Shown here piece after piece: positions 9,001-15,191 of a stretch of DNA of 64,000 nt. Position 1 is the first letter of the stretch. Every line of letters starts with the position of its first letter. Below the pieces are notes generated by a model. That model was not told the DNA's origin, did not search any database, and saw nothing but the letters and a program-made list of their open reading frames with translations. Origin of the DNA: Stercoripulliclostridium_A sp045577735 (GTDB lineage: Bacteria > Bacillota > Clostridia > Christensenellales > DTU072); contig JAZNIY010000004.1 in assembly GCA_045577735.1 (NCBI GenBank), positions 109,453 to 173,452 of the forward strand, given 5' to 3'. Position numbers and translations under genes: made by a program.

Positions 9001-9896
9001 GGAGCTAAAAGTGCATCGATCGCAGGCGTTGTTAGATTATTCTTTTCCAACGATAGATAATCGTTATAGATAGCATTGGCAAGAGGGAATTTGCCAATTA
9101 CAGCATAATTCCTTATTTCTAAACCATCTATTGGTAGGCCTGCAGAATCGAATGTTTGAAGAGTTTTTCTTCTTACATTACGAATTTTAAAACCATTAGC
9201 ATTTAAGTATTCAATAACGTCATTAGGGTTTTTAAATATATCGTCTGAAAGTGGGTCAAACTCTTGGATTAGCTTATCAGTAGGTACGTTATGCTCTTTC
9301 GAGTAGGCAAGAATTAATGCCTTATTTAGCATAATTGGTTGATTTGGAGAAAGGGTAAGAGTTGCTTCGTCCTTTTCTATGTGAATGTGGACGGGAAATA
9401 GTAGTAGGGGGGCCTTGAGTTGGATATCTTTAGAAAGATTGCCAATAACAAAAGGATAGCCTACGTAAAGGTCATAAAGCCCAGTTTCTTTTTCGACTTC
9501 TTCAGCTTCACGTTTTAAGTATCTCAAATTGCTCATTTGAGCGGAAATAATTTTGCTAGCAGGCTTTTGCTCGCTTTTTTGTTTTTTAAGAGTAATTACT
9601 TCTTCTGTTGCTAAAATTTCTTGTTCGACTATAGAAAGGCGATTAACCTCTGATGCTAATTCATCAGCTTTGGTTGCTTGTTTGACTATTTTTGAAACAA
9701 CCTTTTCATTTATGAGAGAAAAGGCACGTTTTTCATGCCAAAGGAAGGATATGAAATCGTCTGTGTCGTTGCGATTTTCCATAATAGCTCCAATGTCATA
9801 GCTGTATTTTTTAACAATTCCTTTAAGGTATAAGCTACGATTTGAACCACTAATTTGGATAAAACGCTCTTTGTATTTGCTATAAATTGGATTCAT
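6048..9896 (-). CDS. Large SF1 DNA helicase with DUF4011-like N-terminus and Vsr-like nuclease C-terminus
   Basis: This 1282-aa protein is a superfamily 1 helicase fused to a nuclease-like end. The N-terminal ~300 residues resemble the DUF4011 region (APLLLFPVHI segment). The helicase core has Walker A GPPGTGKSQT (around residue 350), Walker B VFDEASQ with GDNKQL, and late motifs VQGDERDIIIFS and LNVAITRAKK. The long middle insert is helical. The last ~90 residues (GVECDYRAFHSS, then RGWVIVRVWSRDWW) match the Vsr/MTES_1575 restriction-endonuclease-like fold. Proteins of this architecture include the Hhe anti-phage candidate and also common chromosomal helicases of unknown role. A good ribosome site and its own promoter (9947-9975) start the five-gene operon. 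A role in defence or repair is inference. Confidence 0.85.
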   Translation of the reverse strand: MNPIYSKYKERFIQISGSNRSLYLKGIVKKYSYDIGAIMENRNDTDDFISFLWHEKRAFSLINEKVVSKIVKQATKADELASEVNRLSIVEQEILATEEVITLKKQKSEQKPASKIISAQMSNLRYLKREAEEVEKETGLYDLYVGYPFVIGNLSKDIQLKAPLLLFPVHIHIEKDEATLTLSPNQPIMLNKALILAYSKEHNVPTDKLIQEFDPLSDDIFKNPNDVIEYLNANGFKIRNVRRKTLQTFDSAGLPIDGLEIRNYAVIGKFPLANAIYNDYLSLEKNNLTTPAIDALLAPSTKKETRAERKRKKKANKRQNNLLSPSYYSINDLDYAQENALSIIDRENNVVIYGPPGTGKSQTIVNIISDALCKGKKVLVISQKRAALDVVYSRLGKLNNKAMLIPNPEKDKLAFFDRVRTMHSITLASNYSDNLAKFKKVEGNINQEIEVLQSISDTLFNKTPFGLTLQEMYAGSYNIGKDTKDYKLYEKLANSNIVSYNYTDLSENVRLIKDKNLVNLYISQLKSIQENQMVSHILPDVDMHQLKEARTLIDEILSSNLVPFDASKYPYSRYLTTFYLENGNTDRASLKKVAHIITNFEHPSLTKCLHLSYFPAFWPMFPFLQAKYNGYYDNVKIDLNVAKRALEDFTQEYKKLSKVLDHEGYALAIGGLINGNTSMLIKLRDALNNYVKVRDMNNAINSLSQNVKELLDFAYFNSEQTLDSMKFVLEKIIPIRIYHEIVSMDKYIEPFLSKTVTFDDLRNRVLLLKADQREISKSLANNKFSQEYSEYFKNEPRSKDYLYEIQKQRGLKPIRMMFDYFDELLLRLFPCWLLSPEVVSTIFPLKRDLFDLVVFDEASQIFIENALPGIYRGSKVVIAGDNKQLRPTAGFVKKYFGDYSSGYDLSTQAALEVESLLDLATSRYYPVHLQYHYRSQFAELIDFSNAAFYENKLQIAPNTSKDSKETPITRIKVKGTWQNRHNHEEAVAVVKLVKNIFNHRKMNESIGIVTFNVDQKEYIEDLLDSEADKSQTFRKQLFNERNRIVDGENASLFVKNLENVQGDERDIIIFSVGYAKNDYDKVVAQFGPLSNEGGENRLNVAITRAKKKVYVVTSIEPEELDRAETTKNNGPKLLKKYLQYARAVSENNKQEVKDILSTMHKSSTNIDPIGAYEIQIKEALENLGYEVDINLGNTDYKLSIGVFDRELNTYVLGVECDYRAFHSSNSILERDVYRFKFLESRGWVIVRVWSRDWWLSREKVLAELVANIERQKSLLREKLNNN

Positions 9897-9946
9897 ATTT
9901 TCTCCTTATCTGGAATTTATGTATTTTACACATAATAACCTACTAT

Positions 9947-9975
9947 ATAATAACACATACGCGCGCGTTTGTAAA
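9947..9975 (-). promoter_or_regulatory. Sigma-A promoter of the helicase-DegV-ApbE-NusGII-Gx operon
   Basis: Read on the minus strand, TTTACA (9970-9975) and TATTAT (9947-9952) are 17 bases apart, and transcription would begin about 45 bases before the helicase ATG. The spacer is unusual: 16 bases of strictly alternating purine and pyrimidine. The rest of the 255-base divergent intergenic region to thyA is AT-rich with no other structure seen. Confidence 0.65.
9953..9968. other. Alternating purine-pyrimidine tract (Z-DNA-prone) inside promoter spacer
   Basis: The 16 bases ACACATACGCGCGCGT alternate purine and pyrimidine without a break and include a CG-rich core, in a region that is otherwise very AT-rich. 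Such tracts can flip to Z-DNA under negative supercoiling. It occupies the -35/-10 spacer of the helicase promoter. A similar tract occurs at 30897-30913. Confidence 0.6.
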
Positions 9976-10112
9976 TAAACAAAATCAAAAAAACGTAGAG
10001 TGGCATTTTTAGTGATATGATTACAAATTTCTATATATTTTAAACTTAGAATATTAAAAAAATTTTTATTAGAACAAAAAGTCTTATTATTCTTTTAAAA
10101 TTAATCTATTTG

Positions 10113-10121
10113 TGATATTAT
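10113..10121 (+). promoter_or_regulatory. Extended -10 promoter for thyA-folA-icd operon
   Basis: TG (10113-10114), one base, then TATTAT (10116-10121) forms an extended -10 element about 30 bases before the thyA ATG. The matching -35 region (TTTTAA near 10093) is weak, as is usual for extended -10 promoters. A strong CGGAGG ribosome site follows. Confidence 0.5.
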
Positions 10122-10151
10122 ATTAATAATTGTAAATATACGGAGGGTACA

Positions 10152-10982
10152 ATGAGCTACGCTGACAAAGTATTTGTTCAAAACGTTAAAGATATTTTGG
10201 AAAATGGTTATTCGGATGAAAATCTTGTCGTTCGTCCCCACTGGGAAGACGGAACGCCTGCTCATACTATTAAGAAATTTTGTATCGTAAATCGATATGA
10301 TCTTCAAAAAGAGTTTCCAATTATTACCGTAAGGAAAACATTCTTTAAGTCATGTATTGATGAACTTCTATGGATTTGGCAAAAGAAATCCAATAAGATT
10401 TGTGAACTAAAGTCAAAGATTTGGGACTCTTGGGCAGATGAAAACGGAACTATTGGCAAAGCTTATGGCTATCAACTTGGCGTAAAGCATAAGTATAAAG
10501 AAGGTGAATTTGATCAAGTAGATCGTGTATTGTACGATTTAAAGAACAATCCGCAATCTCGTAGGATTATGACAAATATTTTTGTTCACCAAGATTTGCA
10601 CGAAATGGGTTTGTATCCTTGTGCTTATTCTATGACTTTTAACGTAAGTGGAGATACTCTGAATTGCATCTTGAACCAACGTTCACAAGATATGTTAACA
10701 GCAAATAATTGGAACGTCGTACAATATGCCGTATTACAACACATGATGGCTCAAGTGAGCGGGCTAAAAGTAGGTGAATTTGTTCACGTTATTGCCGATG
10801 CCCACATTTACGACAGGCATATTCCTATTGTTAAAGAGATTATAGAGAGAGAACAATTTGACGCTCCCAAATTTGTTATAAACAAAGATGTTAAGAATTT
10901 TTATGATTTTACCGTTGATGATTTTCAACTAGTCGATTATAAAGCTACGCCTCTTGACAAACCGGTGGAGGTTGCAATTTAA
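10152..10982 (+). CDS. thyA: Thymidylate synthase
   Basis: ThyA methylates dUMP to dTMP with methylene-tetrahydrofolate. The 276-aa protein has the nucleophilic Cys in LYPCAYSMTF and the dUMP-binding LNQRSQDML segment followed by NNWNVVQYAVL. The ending HIYDRHIP carries the conserved HxY nucleotide contact. It belongs to a divergent Bacillota subtype: the His that normally follows the catalytic PC is Ala here, and the usual GVPFN motif reads ANNWN. The subtype as a whole shares this pattern, so I do not read it as loss of function. A near-perfect CGGAGG ribosome site precedes the ATG. The stop overlaps the folA ATG, an arrangement that couples dTMP synthesis with regeneration of the folate it oxidises. 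Confidence 0.93.
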   Translation: MSYADKVFVQNVKDILENGYSDENLVVRPHWEDGTPAHTIKKFCIVNRYDLQKEFPIITVRKTFFKSCIDELLWIWQKKSNKICELKSKIWDSWADENGTIGKAYGYQLGVKHKYKEGEFDQVDRVLYDLKNNPQSRRIMTNIFVHQDLHEMGLYPCAYSMTFNVSGDTLNCILNQRSQDMLTANNWNVVQYAVLQHMMAQVSGLKVGEFVHVIADAHIYDRHIPIVKEIIEREQFDAPKFVINKDVKNFYDFTVDDFQLVDYKATPLDKPVEVAI

Positions 10983-11488
10983 TGAAGACGATAGTTGCAG
11001 TTGATAAAGAATGGGGAATTGGAAAGAACAATGGTCTTCTTTTCCATCTGCCGGCAGATTTAAAGTATTTTAAAGAAAAGACTTTGGATAAAATAATAGT
11101 AATGGGCGGGAATACATTACTTTCTTTTCCTGGGTCAAAACCACTTCCCAGACGTACTAATATTGTATTATCTGACGTGTTTACTCGTGATGATTGTCTT
11201 GTTTGCTCTACATTAGAGGAACTATTTAAAGAGCTTAAAAAATACAACACAGACGACATCTTTGTCGTTGGTGGCGCGATGTTTTATAGGACTATGATAG
11301 ATTATTGCGATGAAGCTTTAATCACTAAAGTTGATTCTACAAACGAAGCTCAAGTATTCTTTCCCAACCTTGATCAAAAGGACAATTGGATTGAAGTAGA
11401 AAGTGGTGAACCAATGTTAGATAACGGACACGTTATTCGATTTACAAAATACATAAATACAAACGTGAAGGAGTTAAAATATGAATAA
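10982..11488 (+). CDS. folA: Dihydrofolate reductase
   Basis: FolA reduces dihydrofolate, the product of ThyA, back to tetrahydrofolate using NADPH. The 168-aa protein shows the usual order: VAVDKEWGIGKNNGLLFHLPADLKYFK, in which the GIGKNN Met20-type loop and LPADLKYFK are recognisable, then the NADPH-binding VMGGNTLLSFPG helix start, RTNIVLS, and the VVGGAMFYRTMI segment. The acidic catalytic residue sits in the PADLKYF helix (Asp). It begins at the thyA stop (1-base overlap) and ends 8 bases inside the icd start region, so the three genes are tightly coupled. Length and motifs are ordinary. Confidence 0.93.
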   Translation: MKTIVAVDKEWGIGKNNGLLFHLPADLKYFKEKTLDKIIVMGGNTLLSFPGSKPLPRRTNIVLSDVFTRDDCLVCSTLEELFKELKKYNTDDIFVVGGAMFYRTMIDYCDEALITKVDSTNEAQVFFPNLDQKDNWIEVESGEPMLDNGHVIRFTKYINTNVKELKYE

Positions 11489-12671
11489 AATCAAAATGTT
11501 AAATCCAATTGTTGAATTGGATGGCGATGAAATGACTAGAATACTATGGCAAAAAATTAAAGATATTTTGATTTTACCTTACGTTGATCTCAAGTCGGAT
11601 TACTATGATTTAGGTCTTCCCGAGCGTGAAAAAACAAGTGACCAAGTAACGATTGATGCTGCAAATGCTATTAAAAAGTATGGTGTTGGTGTTAAATGCG
11701 CTACTATTACTCCCAATGCACAAAGAGTTGAAGAATACAATTTAAGCAAGATGTGGAAGTCACCTAATGGTACGGTAAGATCCATTTTGGACGGTACTGT
11801 TTTTCGTGCGCCTATCTTGGTTGACGGTATAAAGCCGTTAGTTGCAAATTGGAATAAACCTATAACCATAGCACGTCATGCATATGGTGATGTTTATGCT
11901 GGTGTAGAGGCATACGTTCCAGAGGGTGGTAAAGTTTATATTTCTCTCCCTAATGGTGAACAAAAGTTAATTAAGGATTTGTCTACGCCTGGTATAATTC
12001 AAGCAATGCATAACACCGACAAGAGCATTTCCAGTTTTGCTCGTTCTTGCTTTAATTACGCGTTGTCAACGAAACAAGATTTGTGGTTCTCCAGTAAAGA
12101 TACTATAAGCAAAATTTATGACCACAGGTTTAAAGATATCTTCCAAGAGATATATCAAAATGAATATAAGGCTCGTTTCGAAGAACTTGGCATTGAATAT
12201 TTTTATACCTTGATCGACGATGCAGTTGCTCGTGTAATGCGTTCTTCTGGTGGATACATATGGGCGTGCAAGAACTACGATGGAGACGTTATGAGCGACA
12301 TGCTTGCGACTTCATTTGGCTCACTTGCGATGATGACCTCAGTTTTGGTTTCTCCCGAAGGCAATTACGAATATGAGGCAGCACATGGAACCGTTACTCG
12401 TCATTACTATAAACACCTAAAGGGTGAAGAAACTTCTACTAACTCCGTTGCAACGATTTTTGCTTGGACCGGGGCTTTAAATAAGCGCGGTGAATTAGAT
12501 AACTTACCTGAGCTTCAAGCATTCGCAAAGAAACTTGAGAAAGCTACTATCGATACTATTGAAAGTGGAATCATGACAAAAGATTTAGTAGGGCTGTTCC
12601 ATAAGGATGGCGTAACACCCCGAGGTGTAAATAGTTTTGATTTCTTGAAGGCAATAGCTGAAAGGCTGTAA
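11481..12671 (+). CDS. icd: NADP-dependent isocitrate dehydrogenase, eukaryote-like subfamily
   Basis: This enzyme oxidatively decarboxylates isocitrate to 2-oxoglutarate, giving NADPH. The 396-aa protein belongs to the subfamily shared with eukaryotic cytosolic IDH rather than the E. coli type, as shown by the opening PIVELDGDEMTRI, the substrate loop SPNGTVRSILDG, the metal-binding DDAVARVMRSSGG and NYDGDVMSD, and the cofactor region EAAHGTVTRHYY. No other TCA-cycle gene is near, so a biosynthetic role in glutamate precursor and NADPH supply is likely. NADPH is also what the upstream FolA consumes. The start overlaps folA by 8 bases and has its own GGAG ribosome site (11470-11473). Confidence 0.93.
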   Translation: MNKIKMLNPIVELDGDEMTRILWQKIKDILILPYVDLKSDYYDLGLPEREKTSDQVTIDAANAIKKYGVGVKCATITPNAQRVEEYNLSKMWKSPNGTVRSILDGTVFRAPILVDGIKPLVANWNKPITIARHAYGDVYAGVEAYVPEGGKVYISLPNGEQKLIKDLSTPGIIQAMHNTDKSISSFARSCFNYALSTKQDLWFSSKDTISKIYDHRFKDIFQEIYQNEYKARFEELGIEYFYTLIDDAVARVMRSSGGYIWACKNYDGDVMSDMLATSFGSLAMMTSVLVSPEGNYEYEAAHGTVTRHYYKHLKGEETSTNSVATIFAWTGALNKRGELDNLPELQAFAKKLEKATIDTIESGIMTKDLVGLFHKDGVTPRGVNSFDFLKAIAERL

Positions 12672-12672
12672 T

Positions 12673-13290
12673 ATGAATATTATCAAGATAAGATATCCTT
12701 TAATGGATGCTAATTCGTATTTATTATATTGGGATGGTGATAATGCAGTTTTGATCGACGCCGTTCCACACAGTTATGAAAAAGTTAAAGAGCTTTGCAA
12801 AACACTAAAGAAAAGGGTTAAAGCTGTTTTACTTACTCACGGTCATATTGATCATATGGTTGATGCCATTAAGTTTCAAAACGATGGAGCATTGATTTGC
12901 ATCGGTAGACATGATAAAGATAAACTGCATACGGATAAAAATTTAGGCAAACGCCTAGGTATTCCATATGAGCCAACAAATGCAGATCGTTTCTTCGATA
13001 CGTATAGATATTATATAGATTGTCACCACATAGACGCGATAGAAACGCCAGGACACACCGTAGGAAGCTTATGCTATTATATAGAAGGCGTTTTGTTCAC
13101 AGGTGATACATTATTTAAAGGCACGATAGGAAGAACGGATTTTGAAGATGGAAGCTTTAATGATATAATGAATTCATTAAAAAAACTATATAACAAATAC
13201 CCACACAATATACCAATATATCCAGGCCATGGACTTGAAACAACGCTTGAATTCGAAAAGAAACATAACCCATATTTCGAAAACTTATGA
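12673..13290 (+). CDS. MBL-fold metallo-hydrolase (glyoxalase II-like)
   Basis: The 205-aa protein is a compact metallo-beta-lactamase-fold hydrolase. The metal motif THGHIDHMVD gives the HxHxDH set, the ETPGHTVGS segment supplies the next His, GDTLFKGTIGRTD the bridging Asp, and PGHGLETT the last His. This full set of ligands indicates an active binuclear enzyme, and the GxIGRTD signature is close to the YqgX/GloB-like group of thioester hydrolases. Substrate is not established. It follows icd by 1 base and overlaps hemZ by 4. This MBL-hemZ pairing recurs in Clostridia, which suggests a linked but undefined role. Confidence 0.9.
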   Translation: MNIIKIRYPLMDANSYLLYWDGDNAVLIDAVPHSYEKVKELCKTLKKRVKAVLLTHGHIDHMVDAIKFQNDGALICIGRHDKDKLHTDKNLGKRLGIPYEPTNADRFFDTYRYYIDCHHIDAIETPGHTVGSLCYYIEGVLFTGDTLFKGTIGRTDFEDGSFNDIMNSLKKLYNKYPHNIPIYPGHGLETTLEFEKKHNPYFENL

Positions 13291-14669
13291 AAATAAATTT
13301 TATTACAGATAATTTACCTACTTATATGAATGATGTGCCCGAGGTGATTCGGGCATTTTCGCCCCATATTACTTTATCTGACGATGGGGAGCTCGTAACA
13401 ATTTTCGTATCTGAAAAAGAGGGCTCGGTTTCCGTTGCAATTCAAAGTGATAAGCATGGTGAATTTACTAGCTTAGAAACAATAGACTTTCTATTCGGTT
13501 CTTTAGAATACAAACGACTAGCTAAGCGTTGTGCTAAAAAACTTTTATATTCATTCTGTAACAAAATCACAGGGGTTAATCTACCTTACGGATCGCTTAC
13601 CGGCGTTAGGCCTACAAAGCTCTATTATGATCTGATTGGTAGCACAAGCAACATAAAGTCGGTATTTATAGATGAATTTTGTGTTGAGCCTAAGAGAGCT
13701 GAATTAATAGAAAACGTTGTTAAAACACAAAGTGGAATATATTCAACGGCACAAGATGAAGTGGATATATTTGTTAATATTCCCATATGCCCAACAAGAT
13801 GTAAATACTGTTCCTTTATTTCAACTGAATATGGACGTGTAAAAAAACTAGTTCCAGCTTACGTTGAATGCGTTAAAAATGAACTCGAATTAATTAATGA
13901 AAGAGTTGTTAATGAAAAATTAAAGGTTCGCAGTATATATTTTGGAGGTGGTACGCCGACTTCGCTTTCTGCTGAACAATTAAAACAATTATGTTCGTGC
14001 TTGAAATATAACGTTGAATTTACCGTTGAAGCAGGACGTCCCGATAGCATAACTGCTGAAAAACTACAAGCACTTAAGGATAGTGGTGTTACGCGTATAT
14101 CTGTAAATCCTCAAACATTTAAAGATTCAACTTTAGAAATCTTAGGTAGAGCACATAATACGGAACAACTCTATAGTGCTTATGAGTTAGCAAGAAAATT
14201 CGGATTTGACATAAATATGGATTTAATAGCAGGTCTTCCTAACGAAAGTTTTGAAGATTTTAGTGCTTCTTTAAATCGCGCTTTAGAATTGTATCCAGAG
14301 AATATTACCATTCATACTTTATCAATTAAGAGGGGATCCACCCTTAAGTTAGAAGGCTCTGAAAAAACAATGGACGGCAGTATTAAAAAGATGACTGATT
14401 ATTCCATTGATTTGTTAAGCAAAGCAGGTTACTTTCCTTACTATATGTATCGCCAAAAAAACATGGCGGATGGATTAGAGAACGTAGGTTGGTGTAAGCC
14501 CGGTAAACAATGCATTTACAATATCGATTATATGGAAGAGACCACGACAGTCCTTTCCGCTGGGGCCGGGGCAATGTCTAAGATGGTGTTTCATGAAGCT
14601 GGTAGGATTGAGAGGAATTGTAATCCAAAGGGTTTTGAGGAATATTTACGACGTAGAGGTGCTTTATAA
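13287..14669 (+). CDS. hemZ: Radical SAM coproporphyrinogen III oxidase-like protein HemZ
   Basis: HemZ is an oxygen-independent coproporphyrinogen III dehydrogenase-type radical SAM protein. The 460-aa sequence has the ~150-residue N-terminal extension that separates HemZ from HemN/HemW, then the cluster motif CPTRCKYC (CxxxCxxC), the SAM-binding YFGGGTPTSL, VEAGRPDSIT, RISVNPQTF and MDLIAGLPNES. The C-terminal part is shorter than in HemN. No other heme gene is visible in this window, and in many anaerobes HemZ occurs without a full pathway, so the physiological substrate is uncertain. It starts inside the end of the MBL hydrolase gene (ATG 13287). Confidence 0.9.
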   Translation: MKINFITDNLPTYMNDVPEVIRAFSPHITLSDDGELVTIFVSEKEGSVSVAIQSDKHGEFTSLETIDFLFGSLEYKRLAKRCAKKLLYSFCNKITGVNLPYGSLTGVRPTKLYYDLIGSTSNIKSVFIDEFCVEPKRAELIENVVKTQSGIYSTAQDEVDIFVNIPICPTRCKYCSFISTEYGRVKKLVPAYVECVKNELELINERVVNEKLKVRSIYFGGGTPTSLSAEQLKQLCSCLKYNVEFTVEAGRPDSITAEKLQALKDSGVTRISVNPQTFKDSTLEILGRAHNTEQLYSAYELARKFGFDINMDLIAGLPNESFEDFSASLNRALELYPENITIHTLSIKRGSTLKLEGSEKTMDGSIKKMTDYSIDLLSKAGYFPYYMYRQKNMADGLENVGWCKPGKQCIYNIDYMEETTTVLSAGAGAMSKMVFHEAGRIERNCNPKGFEEYLRRRGAL

Positions 14670-14700
14670 AATAATTTATATAATAATTTATGAATTTCGC

Positions 14701-14820
14701 TTTACTTTTTTGTCAACAATATGATATATTAACCAAGCGATTTACCCGACCCTCGGTTTATATGTAATTTATAGTCTGGGAGACGGGCGGATTAGCTCAT
14801 TCAAAAAGGAGTAAATTATT
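14701..14820 (+). promoter_or_regulatory. rpsO promoter and structured leader (candidate S15 autoregulatory element)
   Basis: TTTACT (14701-14706) and an extended -10 TGATATATT (14722-14730) are 18 bases apart. The ~80-base transcript leader can fold: CCCG pairs with CGGG and an inner CCC with GGG around an AU-rich hairpin. The stem ends just before the AAGGAG ribosome site. In many bacteria S15 binds its own leader and represses translation. No recognised Rfam motif was matched by eye, so the regulatory role is inferred from position and folding. Confidence 0.45.
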
Positions 14821-15084
14821 ATGAACAAAGAAGTAAAACAACAAATTATTGCTAAGTATGGCAGAAGCGAAAACGATACCGGTTCCCCCGAAGTTCAAAT
14901 CGCTCTTATAACCAAGAGAATCGAAGAACTTAATGCTCACCTTTCTGTACACAAGAAAGACCACCACAGCCGTCGTGGTTTGCTCAAGTTAGTAGGTCAA
15001 AGAAAGAATCTTCTTCGTTACCTAATGGAAACTAACATCGAAGGTTACAGAAACCTTATCGCAGAACTCGGAATTCGTAAATAA
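14821..15084 (+). CDS. rpsO: 30S ribosomal protein S15
   Basis: S15 binds 16S rRNA at the central-domain three-way junction early in 30S assembly. The 87-aa protein is full length and shows the family core: NDTGSPEVQIALIT, then LNAHLSVHKKDHHSRRGLL with the conserved DHHSRRGL RNA-binding motif, and KLVGQRKNLLRYL. The rpsO-pnp order is conserved across bacteria. A terminator at 15093-15121 separates the two genes, so part of the transcription stops after rpsO. It is preceded by an AAGGAG ribosome site at good spacing and by a structured leader. Confidence 0.97.
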   Translation: MNKEVKQQIIAKYGRSENDTGSPEVQIALITKRIEELNAHLSVHKKDHHSRRGLLKLVGQRKNLLRYLMETNIEGYRNLIAELGIRK

Positions 15085-15092
15085 GCATTATC

Positions 15093-15121
15093 GGGGTGGC
15101 GTTTTGTCACCCCTTTTTTTA
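15093..15121 (+). terminator. Rho-independent terminator after rpsO
   Basis: GGGGTG (15093-15098) pairs with CACCCC (15108-15113) around a 9-base loop and is followed by a run of seven or more T. It would reduce read-through from rpsO into pnp. Confidence 0.85.
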
Positions 15122-15191
15122 TTCAAAAACAATCAAAATAGATTATTTATAAAAATATTTTAGGTTTCCACGGATGGAAACAGGAGGCAAA

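Noticed and set aside
10152..10982. ThyA as an inactive paralogue because PCH reads PCA
   Set aside because: The catalytic Cys, QRSQD and HIYDRH segments are intact, and the same divergence is typical of a Clostridia ThyA subtype coupled to folA.
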